Shown here piece by piece: positions 50,661-57,593 of a stretch of 64,000 nucleotides of DNA. The position numbers and the translations under genes are program-made. The DNA comes from an uncultured Veillonellaceae bacterium (GTDB lineage Bacteria > Bacillota > Negativicutes > Veillonellales > Dialisteraceae): positions 248,001 to 312,000 of the forward strand of contig CATVYJ010000001.1 in NCBI GenBank assembly GCA_958348245.1, written 5' to 3'. The notes beneath the pieces are model-generated. The model had not been told where the DNA came from. It searched no databases and was given only the letters and a program-made list of their open reading frames with translations. Position 1 is the first letter of the stretch; every line of letters starts with the position of its first letter.

Positions 50661-51971
50661 TCACTTCTGCGGAAACCGCTTCAGATCCGGCGCGATCCGC
50701 CGCATATCCCGATTGATCGCCTCCGCCATCATGCGCTTCGCCCGCCAGTCCCCGTGCAGGCCGTCCGCCGCAAGTTCCGCAGGCATTTCTTCCCACGAGG
50801 CAAACGGCGCAGCCGTATCAATATGAACCTGCGTACGGATAAAAGCGTTCACTTCCGCAAAGGATGCCCGCCAGTCTTCCGCCGTGGGCTGATGAAACGC
50901 TTTCCATATATTGGCCGGATGAATGGGCGGCAGCGTGAGAAGAACGGGCGTGATGCCGAGAGCCCGGCATTTCTCCTGCAGCGCGCACAGATCCCGGATC
51001 ACGTCCGCCGCGGGCACGCCGGCGCGGAGACTGTTCGTTCCGGTCAGAATCAGAAGATATTCCGGGCAGAACGGCGCGATATCCCGGTCAAACCGCTCCA
51101 CCGCAGCCGCGCTCGTGTCGCCGCTCTCAGACAGATTCACCACGGGAAAATCGAGATAATAGGCGTAACTGTACGGCCAGTCCGCCGGCCCGTAGGAGAG
51201 GCGCCCGCCCCCGTGGCTGATGCTGTCCCCCGCCACCGCCGCCTGCCACCGGTCGTCCGGGTCCGTGCGGAACGGCTCCGCCTCGCTCCATACGCCGATC
51301 GGCTGCCCCTCCTCGTTCATGGCGCGCACCCGCCACCAGTATTGTCCTATCCGGGGCGATGGATCATACAGATTGGCATTGGAGATCACCCTGGAAAAAA
51401 CGCGGTGGATCGACGGTTCCGCGCCATCCGGATTTTCCGGAGCGGCATCGGTCACCTCTACTTCATACGAAGCCGCGCCGTCCAGCGGCGTGAACGAATA
51501 TACCGGATAGAGCAGCGCTGAACCGGGCTCCCTGTCAAAATGCGACCGCGGCTGCGGCGCGTACCGGACCATTCCGCCTTCCGCCGCATACGGAGCGGGT
51601 ACGGAGAAAGGCGTGAGCGGCTTCCTGTCAAGATCGAGAGGACGCACGCGCCACCACAGCGCCTCCCGGCGGAGACCGTCCTTCTCCACATGGTCCCGGA
51701 GGATAAGCGCGCTGTTTGTATAAATGGTTCCGCTGCGATAGACGGCCATTCCCGAGGCGCTGTCCGCAGGAAGCTTCTCCGGCGGCGCGTCAAAGAGCTC
51801 CAGCTCATAGCACGCCGCATCCAGATCCGGCTCCCAGGACAGATACAGAAGCGGCGCATTTGCGGCTGCCGCCTGCTTTTCCGCCGCTGTCTCCGTGCCG
51901 TTCCCCAGAAGCGCCGCCGCGCCCAATGCTGCCGCCGCCAGAAGCGCCACAGCCCACCGCATGCCCCGCAT
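50661..51971 (-). CDS. Exported SGNH/GDSL hydrolase with fibronectin-like repeats
   Basis: The 436-residue product has an N-terminal hydrophobic signal or anchor (MRWAVALLAAAALGAAALL). Two beta-rich Fn3-like modules follow, seen in LYLSWEPDLDAACYELELFD (about 42) and YSFTPLDGAASYEVEVTD (about 158), each ending in a WWRVR strand. The C-terminal SGNH domain has the nucleophile block AGDSISHGG (about 250), TGTNSLRAG (about 318), and the DGLHGD His-Asp block (about 410). It is likely an envelope esterase. AGGAGGGG precedes the ATG at 51969-51971. It lies downstream of the radical SAM gene. Confidence 0.88.
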   Translation of the reverse strand: MRGMRWAVALLAAAALGAAALLGNGTETAAEKQAAAANAPLLYLSWEPDLDAACYELELFDAPPEKLPADSASGMAVYRSGTIYTNSALILRDHVEKDGLRREALWWRVRPLDLDRKPLTPFSVPAPYAAEGGMVRYAPQPRSHFDREPGSALLYPVYSFTPLDGAASYEVEVTDAAPENPDGAEPSIHRVFSRVISNANLYDPSPRIGQYWWRVRAMNEEGQPIGVWSEAEPFRTDPDDRWQAAVAGDSISHGGGRLSYGPADWPYSYAYYLDFPVVNLSESGDTSAAAVERFDRDIAPFCPEYLLILTGTNSLRAGVPAADVIRDLCALQEKCRALGITPVLLTLPPIHPANIWKAFHQPTAEDWRASFAEVNAFIRTQVHIDTAAPFASWEEMPAELAADGLHGDWRAKRMMAEAINRDMRRIAPDLKRFPQK

Positions 51972-52050
51972 ACCGCTCCCCTCCTTGATTTCCTACCGGA
52001 CGATTCCCGTTCCGCCGGTTCTATTCCCCGCGCCGCCCATCCTGCGGGAT

Positions 52051-53079
52051 TCATACGCCGAGCCGGATCAGGCGGCCCGTTTCGCCGCTGTCAATCCGCA
52101 CAGTGCCCGGGGCCAGACTGTCCGTTTCCCGGCAGAAAAGCGGGCCGAATTCCTTTTCGAGCGCTGACCAGACTGTCCGATGCTGCCCCATGATTTTGGA
52201 CCGGTCTTTGCCGCAGCAGAACAGCCCGGCGGGCCGATCCGCCCGCTGCAGCGCCCGGCGCAGAACGTGCTGCACGATGCGCTGATCCGCCAGTTCTCCC
52301 ATGGCCGGATGATACGGCCCGGCCGCAAGCGCGCCGCCGCGGTCCAGCTCTTCCGTCGCCTGAAGCCCCGTACGGATGACCGGGATGCCCCGCGCGGTAT
52401 AATACCGTTTCAGGAAAGCGCAGCGGAACGCCGCCTCTTCTACAGTGAGCGGGCGGTATGCGCCTTCTTCATACCAGCGGCAGAGCTTCGTTCCGCGCAG
52501 CACCAGCACCGGATAGAGCCGGATGAAATCCGGCCGAAGCGCCGCTCCTCTCCGCGCAGTGCGCCGCAGCGACGGCCCGTCTTCTCCGGGAAGTCCCGTC
52601 ATGAACTGCAGTCCCACCGTAAATCCGAATGCACGCAGAAGCCGGACCGCCTCTGCCGCATCCGCGGCGGAATGGCCCCGTTCCGCCCGGAGGAGCACCG
52701 CATCATCGAGGCTCTGTACACCGAGCTCCACCGTCGAAACGCCCGCTTCCCGCAGAAAGGAGAGAATCTCCCGGTCAATGCAGTCCGGCCGCGTGGAAAG
52801 GCGGATCGCCTGAATCCGCCCCGCCCGCAGCGCTTCCGAAGCGGGGCGGAGCAGCGACGCCATCACCGGCAGGGGAAGCGCGGTAAAGGAGCCCCCATAA
52901 TACGCCGCTTCCCACCGTCGTGGTTCTTTGGCACTCCGGAGATATTCATCAATGAGGCGGGCCGCGTCGTCCGCCGTGACCGGCGTGGTCCGTCCCGTGA
53001 TGCGCACCTGATTGCAGAAGACGCACTGATGCGGACATCCTTCGTGAGGAATAAAAAGGGGAATCATGGAATGTCTCAT
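52051..53079 (-). CDS. Elp3/YhcC-like radical SAM protein
   Basis: The 342-residue product has the [4Fe-4S] motif GCPHQCVFC (CxxxCxxC, residues about 14-22), the radical SAM barrel with YYGGSFTALP and STRPDCIDREIL, and a C-terminal extension typical of the Elp3-related bacterial group. Members often act on tRNA or unknown substrates, and no acetyltransferase domain is present here. The ATG at 53077-53079 has GAGG upstream; one four codons in is an alternative. It is transcribed between the CBS-protein terminator and the SGNH gene. Confidence 0.9.
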   Translation of the reverse strand: MRHSMIPLFIPHEGCPHQCVFCNQVRITGRTTPVTADDAARLIDEYLRSAKEPRRWEAAYYGGSFTALPLPVMASLLRPASEALRAGRIQAIRLSTRPDCIDREILSFLREAGVSTVELGVQSLDDAVLLRAERGHSAADAAEAVRLLRAFGFTVGLQFMTGLPGEDGPSLRRTARRGAALRPDFIRLYPVLVLRGTKLCRWYEEGAYRPLTVEEAAFRCAFLKRYYTARGIPVIRTGLQATEELDRGGALAAGPYHPAMGELADQRIVQHVLRRALQRADRPAGLFCCGKDRSKIMGQHRTVWSALEKEFGPLFCRETDSLAPGTVRIDSGETGRLIRLGV

Positions 53080-53090
53080 AAGCGCCTCAC

Positions 53091-53114
53091 AGAAAAAGCG
53101 GGCCTGCGCCCGCT
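53091..53114 (-). terminator. Terminator downstream of the CBS protein
   Basis: AGCGGGC GCAG GCCCGCT followed by TTTTTCTGT on the minus strand. Confidence 0.92.
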
Positions 53115-53121
53115 CCTTTCC

Positions 53122-53646
53122 TTACTCTTCTTCTTCGCCCTCTCCGTCGTTTTGTTCGTCCCGCTTCAGCTCATCCGCTTCGGTCAGCGCCAGCACGGTG
53201 AGGATATCGTGGCGGGAAATGAGCCCCACCAGTTTATTCTGTTCATCGACGACGGGCACCACTTTCAGATGTTCGTCCACCATGAGCGTGGTGATGACGC
53301 TCATTTCCGTCTCCGGCGTGACGCACCGCACGTCCCGCGTCATGATCTGCTCCGCTTCCGTGGCGAGCATCTTGCGGAACGATTTGGCGTACCGGCCGTA
53401 GCCGCAGTAATACAGCGTGCCGCCCAGGATATCGATGAACTGCGGAATGCGGGGCCGTACCTTTTTATAGAGCAGGTCTCCTTCGGACACGATGCCGAGA
53501 AGCGTATTGTCTTCCGCCACGACGGGGATCGCTCCCACATTGTGCGCTACAAAGGCGCGGATCAGTTCGTGGATCGTGATGGTGGGCGGTACGGTAAACA
53601 CGTACTTTTCCATGAAATCTTTTGCGTGATAGATTTTTTCAGCCAT
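53122..53646 (-). CDS. CBS-domain pair protein
   Basis: The 174-residue product is a tandem CBS (Bateman) module with no other domain. The first repeat (about 9-65) has MEKYVFTVPP and VGAIPVVAEDNTLLGIVSEGDLL; the second (about 100-155) has IMTRDVRCVTPETEMS and KVVPVVDEQNKLVGLISRHDIL. A 40-residue insert separates them, and the tail is very acidic (DGEGEEEE). Such proteins sense adenine nucleotides and regulate partners; none is evident nearby. The ATG at 53644-53646 is used. Confidence 0.93.
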   Translation of the reverse strand: MAEKIYHAKDFMEKYVFTVPPTITIHELIRAFVAHNVGAIPVVAEDNTLLGIVSEGDLLYKKVRPRIPQFIDILGGTLYYCGYGRYAKSFRKMLATEAEQIMTRDVRCVTPETEMSVITTLMVDEHLKVVPVVDEQNKLVGLISRHDILTVLALTEADELKRDEQNDGEGEEEE

Positions 53647-53686
53647 GCATTTCGCCTCTTTCTGTATGATGAAATTGCCTGTATAT

Positions 53687-53695
53687 ATTGTACCC
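53687..53695 (-). promoter_or_regulatory. -10 promoter element for the CBS protein
   Basis: The minus strand reads GGGTACAAT, TACAAT at 53687-53692, about 45 bases before the start; no good -35. Confidence 0.5.
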
Positions 53696-53740
53696 GATTT
53701 TTTCCCGCTTGGGTAAGGCGCCCGGCTGAAAAAATTTTTC

Positions 53741-55687
53741 TCAGAACGAATGAGAAATTCCCACGGACCAGAAGCGCCCGTCCAGCCCGCAGTCCGCGTC
53801 CGTCCGATCCAGCGCGTTGCGGACGCTCCCATAGAGACGGCTGTTCCGATTGAACTTCCGCGTCACCGTGACATTCAGCAGGTTATAACTGGTCTTTCCC
53901 GCAGCGCTTCCCGGCGTGAAGCCTTCCGTCACATAGTCAAAAAAGAACTGATCCCAGATCATGGCGCTCCATCCCGTATCTTTGTGGTCGTCGTAAATCA
54001 ACTGGTACACCTGAGACCATTTCGCCCGCTGCGGCAGGTCTGTCCCCTGCGCGCTGTCCTTCGCGTCGAGCCAGGTAGAGACGACCTTCGTCTCCCACCG
54101 GTCGTTGAAGCGCCACCCCAGCGTATGCTCCACCCCGCGGATGCGCGCGCGGTCCACATTCTCATAGCGGTACTGCCGCACATCCCCATTCATCCCGATA
54201 AAGCGGGAATCAATGAGATTCGTCACATCGTTGTCGAAATAGGCCAGCGCCGTATACGCTTTGCCGGCCTCCGCCTCGATGCCGATGTCCCAGCTTTTCG
54301 AGGTCTCCGGACGGAGCGCCGGATTGCCGATGAGATGCACCCGCCCCGCATAGGGCATGACCATCTCCATGTCGTAATAGAGCTGGAGCACGCCCGGCGC
54401 TTTGAATCCCTCGCCGTAGTTGCCCTTTACGCGGAAATGATCCCCCGCGCGGTAGGTCACGCCGAGCTTCGGCGACGTGTGATCCCCGTACACGCTGTGA
54501 TGGTCGTAGCGCACCGCCGGGAGAAAGAGCCATTTCCCGTACGTCATTTCGTCCTGCACATACGCCGCCCAGGTGTCCATGGTCTTTTCCGAACCGGCTT
54601 TGCTGTGCGGGCCGTCCCATTCGGTATAGCCGCTGTCGCCCGCCGCGCCGAGACCGGTGCCGCGCACGCGGTTTTCCTCGTACTCCGCGCCGAAGGTCAG
54701 CCGGTGGTGCGCCCCCGCCTGGAGCGTATCCCGCGCGCCCGCATGATACAGCCGGTTCTCGTCCCGGTTGAAATCATACGCCTCTGCGGCCCCGGCGGAA
54801 CCGGCGGTGCGGCTCGCCCAGCGGAACCGGCTCGCATAGGCTTCGAGGGTCCAGCTGTTCCGCTCCGTCTTTCCGTCCCAGCTCAGCCCGTAATTTTCCT
54901 GCCGGTAATCGCGCGACGTAAAATGCGCCGGAGCCTCTCCGCTCTTCATGTGCTCGCTGAAATACGACGTCCAGAAATGAAGACGGCTTTCTTCATCGAA
55001 CGCATAATCTGCGGATGCCTGATAGGACTGCGCCGAATCTTTTCCGCCGCTGTAATCATCCGACGGCAGGAGATCCCTGCGGTACTTGTCAAATTTCGCG
55101 TCAAACGACGCGGACCACCGGCCCATCTGTCCCGTAGCGGCGCGCCACCAGGAAAGGGTGTCGTCGGAATTGACTTCCAGTCCAGTGGAGATTTCCGGCG
55201 CGTCCGGCGTCTTTGTGATGATATTGATCACGCCGCCCATCGCTTCCGATCCATAGAGCGCGCTCGCCGGCCCGCGCACGATTTCAATGCGGTCCACGTT
55301 GAAAAGATTGACGCGGCTGAGCGCCATGGCGTTCCCGAGCCCCGCGGCGCTCGCTTCGTTCGCCACGCGCCGCCCGTTCACAAGAATGAGCGCCTTGTCC
55401 GTATCCATGCCCCGGATCATCACGTTGTGTCCGCCGTAGCGTGTATCATTCAGAAAGAGATTCGTCTCCGCCGCGAGCACATCCCGCACATCCGCCGCTC
55501 CGCTTCTGACGATATCTTCTGCCGTGATGGTTTCTACCGCTGCCGGTGTATTTTCCGCTTTCTGTTCGACCCGCGCCGCCGTCACCACCACCGCGTCCAG
55601 CGTATACACCGGAAGGTCTGCCGCCTGCGCCTCCACGGCAAACGCCGCTGCAAGAGCCGTCCCGCTCCATTTCCAGAATGTCTGCAT
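53741..55687 (-). CDS. TonB-dependent outer-membrane receptor
   Basis: The 648-residue product has a signal peptide (TALAAAFAVEAQAAD), a TonB box (TLDAVVVTAAR, about 29-39), a plug domain (about 45-150) with IRGMDTDKALILVNG and RIEIVRGPASALYGSEAMGGVINII, and a beta-barrel ending in GISHSF with the terminal Phe. Architecture and length are those of BtuB/CirA-type receptors; cargo is unknown, and vitamin B12, iron complexes or haem are all possible. It is direct evidence for an outer membrane and is presumably driven by exbBD-tonB. It has its own TATACT promoter and no gene cluster partner. Confidence 0.95.
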   Translation of the reverse strand: MQTFWKWSGTALAAAFAVEAQAADLPVYTLDAVVVTAARVEQKAENTPAAVETITAEDIVRSGAADVRDVLAAETNLFLNDTRYGGHNVMIRGMDTDKALILVNGRRVANEASAAGLGNAMALSRVNLFNVDRIEIVRGPASALYGSEAMGGVINIITKTPDAPEISTGLEVNSDDTLSWWRAATGQMGRWSASFDAKFDKYRRDLLPSDDYSGGKDSAQSYQASADYAFDEESRLHFWTSYFSEHMKSGEAPAHFTSRDYRQENYGLSWDGKTERNSWTLEAYASRFRWASRTAGSAGAAEAYDFNRDENRLYHAGARDTLQAGAHHRLTFGAEYEENRVRGTGLGAAGDSGYTEWDGPHSKAGSEKTMDTWAAYVQDEMTYGKWLFLPAVRYDHHSVYGDHTSPKLGVTYRAGDHFRVKGNYGEGFKAPGVLQLYYDMEMVMPYAGRVHLIGNPALRPETSKSWDIGIEAEAGKAYTALAYFDNDVTNLIDSRFIGMNGDVRQYRYENVDRARIRGVEHTLGWRFNDRWETKVVSTWLDAKDSAQGTDLPQRAKWSQVYQLIYDDHKDTGWSAMIWDQFFFDYVTEGFTPGSAAGKTSYNLLNVTVTRKFNRNSRLYGSVRNALDRTDADCGLDGRFWSVGISHSF

Positions 55688-55716
55688 ATCTGTCTCCCCT
55701 GTATGTCTTTGTTATG

Positions 55717-55722
55717 AGTATA
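55717..55722 (-). promoter_or_regulatory. Putative -10 element for the TonB-dependent receptor
   Basis: TATACT on the minus strand, 30 bases before the start codon; -35 candidate TTCGCC at 18 bases is weak. No Fur-like or riboswitch element is recognised in the 126-base gap. Confidence 0.4.
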
Positions 55723-55785
55723 CGAAAATCGGACCGGTTTGGCGAATGCTTTCTCCGAAGAAATGCCCATGTGCGCCGCGCATAT

Positions 55786-55815
55786 AAAAAATCAGGTCTT
55801 GCGACCTGATTTTTT
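55786..55815 (-). terminator. Terminator downstream of rlmH
   Basis: AAAAAATCAGGTC TTGC GACCTGATTTTTT, overlapping the rlmH stop by two bases; suitable in both directions. Confidence 0.92.
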
Positions 55816-56293
55816 ACAGATGATACGGCTCGTGGCGCATGATTTTCATGGCGCGGTACAGCTGCTCTGCCAGAATGAGCCGCGTCATCTGATGGGTAAA
55901 TGTCATGGGAGACAGACAGAGCCGGTAATCTGCCCGCGCCCGCAGATTATTTCCGTTGCCGAAGGGCCCTCCAATGAGAAAAGTGAAGCGGCTCTTTCCC
56001 GCGGTCATCTGCTTTTCCAGCAGCCGCGACAGTTCCGGCGAGGACAGTTCCTTTCCTCCCGTGTCGAGGAGAATGACGTAATCCTCAGTCCCGACGAATT
56101 TCAGAATTTTTTCTCCTTCCTTCTCCATCACCTTTTCCCTGATGGCCTCGGAAGGCGCGGGAGGCATCTTCTCTTCGTCCTGTTCGAGAATCTGCACCGC
56201 CGCCAGAGGCGTCAGACGCTTCACGTATTCCGCGATGCCGTCGCGCATCCATTTCTCCTTGATCTTCCCGATGCCCGCGATGGTCAGTCTCAT
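55814..56293 (-). CDS. rlmH: 23S rRNA (pseudouridine1915-N3)-methyltransferase
   Basis: RlmH methylates pseudouridine 1915 in 23S rRNA of the assembled 70S ribosome. The 159-residue SPOUT protein has DYVILLDTGGKELSS, the trefoil-knot SAM-binding FLIGGPFGNGNNLR, and the C-terminal MTFTHQMTRLILAEQLYRA and HEPYHL. Length matches the family. The start overlaps htrA by 4 bases; htrA-rlmH is a conserved pair in Firmicutes. Confidence 0.97.
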   Translation of the reverse strand: MRLTIAGIGKIKEKWMRDGIAEYVKRLTPLAAVQILEQDEEKMPPAPSEAIREKVMEKEGEKILKFVGTEDYVILLDTGGKELSSPELSRLLEKQMTAGKSRFTFLIGGPFGNGNNLRARADYRLCLSPMTFTHQMTRLILAEQLYRAMKIMRHEPYHL

Positions 56294-57468
56294 TCCTGCC
56301 GGTCCTCGCTGAGCAGCACTTCCGTCCGGCGGACCGCGCCGTCATGGACGAAGGTGAGGGAAATGGTGTCGCCCGGCTTGTACTGGTCGAGAATATCCCG
56401 GATGTCGCGCACCGTATTGATCTCCTGCCCGCCCACTTCGGTGATGTAGTCCCCGGGACGGATGCCCGTGAGGGACAGCGGGCTGTTGCCCGCCACGCGG
56501 AGCACGAGCACGCCTTTCACAGAGCTGTCCCAGCGGTAGCCGTAGCGGGCGGCGATGTCTTTGTCCGCGCCGTAGAGGCCGAGATAGGCGCGGGTGACGC
56601 GGCCGTTCTGAATGAGTTCTTCAATGATGGTGCGTGCCTGATTGACGGGAATGGCGAAGCCCATGCCCTCCACGCCTTCCTTGGCGATTTTCGCGCTGTT
56701 GATGCCCACCACTCTGCCGTCTGCCGTGACGAGCGCGCCGCCGGAATTCCCCGGATTGATGGCCGCGTCGGTCTGGATGAGTTTGAACCGCTGGTCCATG
56801 TCGTCCAGCGTGCGGTTCAGCGCGCTGATGACGCCCACGGTGACCGTCCCCTGGAACTCAAGCCCCAGCGGATTGCCGATGGCAATGGCGGTCTCGCCCA
56901 CCTGCAGATGATCGGAGTCGCCGAATTCCGCCACGGGCAGATCGTCCGAGCCGTCGATCTTCACCACCGCCAGATCCGTTGACGCGTCTGTGCCGACCAC
57001 CGTCCCCTGCACGGTATCTCCGCTGGAAAGACACACATTGACCTTTTCACTGTCTCCCACTACGTGATGATTCGTGACGATGTAGCCCTGCTTGTCAAAA
57101 ATCACACCGGATCCTACGCTCTGCCCCACCTCGATGCGGCGGTTGAACACGTCCCGGTCATAGATCTGCGTAGTGATGCCCACCACGGCGGGGCCCACTT
57201 TCTTGACCGCTTCCACCACGGCGGTGTTCCGCACGGCGGGAAGCTCGAAATTTTCTGACGGCTGCGCGTCCGGCACCTTGTAGCGGCTTTCCGCTGCCGG
57301 CGCGTTCAGGAAAGGCAGCCCGTGCAGCATATATCCTCCGGCGCCTCCGGCGATCATCAATGCCGCCGCGGCGGCAGCCAGCCATTTCTTTGTATGTTTC
57401 CCGCCCTTCCGCGCCTCCATGGAGCGCCCTTCCTCGGCAAGTTTCCGGTCCAGATCTTCTCTGTCCAT
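56290..57468 (-). CDS. htrA: HtrA/DegP-type serine protease
   Basis: Membrane-anchored stress protease of the cell envelope. The 392-residue product has a cytoplasmic N-terminus with basic and acidic residues, one membrane helix (about 29-48), a trypsin-like domain with the triad His135 (TNHHVV), Asp165 (ASTDLAVV) and Ser242 (NPGNSGG), and one C-terminal PDZ domain (about 290-385) with LTGIRPGDYI. The ATG at 57466-57468 has GAGGGAT upstream. It has its own extended -10 promoter and is coupled to rlmH. Confidence 0.96.
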   Translation of the reverse strand: MDREDLDRKLAEEGRSMEARKGGKHTKKWLAAAAAALMIAGGAGGYMLHGLPFLNAPAAESRYKVPDAQPSENFELPAVRNTAVVEAVKKVGPAVVGITTQIYDRDVFNRRIEVGQSVGSGVIFDKQGYIVTNHHVVGDSEKVNVCLSSGDTVQGTVVGTDASTDLAVVKIDGSDDLPVAEFGDSDHLQVGETAIAIGNPLGLEFQGTVTVGVISALNRTLDDMDQRFKLIQTDAAINPGNSGGALVTADGRVVGINSAKIAKEGVEGMGFAIPVNQARTIIEELIQNGRVTRAYLGLYGADKDIAARYGYRWDSSVKGVLVLRVAGNSPLSLTGIRPGDYITEVGGQEINTVRDIRDILDQYKPGDTISLTFVHDGAVRRTEVLLSEDRQE

Positions 57469-57515
57469 CTGTATCCCTCGTTTCTTTCTGAAAACGGTGT
57501 TGAAAAATTTTTTCT

Positions 57516-57524
57516 ATTATAGCA
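57516..57524 (-). promoter_or_regulatory. Extended -10 promoter for htrA-rlmH
   Basis: The minus strand reads TGCTATAAT, 48 bases before htrA. The -35 is not consensus. No CtsR-like heptad is seen here. Confidence 0.65.
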
Positions 57525-57546
57525 TAGGCGTCTGCGGGAGAGACAA

Positions 57547-57582
57547 AAAGAGGCAGGAACGGATTCCCGTTTCTGTCTCTTT
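57547..57582 (-). terminator. Terminator downstream of clpC
   Basis: An interrupted stem AAAGAGACAGAAACGG / CCGTTCCTGCCTCTTT followed by TTTGTC on the minus strand, 12 bases after the clpC stop. Confidence 0.85.
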
Positions 57583-57593
57583 CTTCCAGACGA

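Noticed and set aside
53750..55717. A 655-codon open frame on the plus strand opposite the TonB-dependent receptor
   Set aside because: Composition-driven shadow frame rich in Arg/His/Pro with no recognisable domain; the receptor on the other strand is unambiguous.
55688..55813. Cobalamin riboswitch upstream of the TonB-dependent receptor
   Set aside because: Only 126 bases are available and no B12-box-like sequence is seen.
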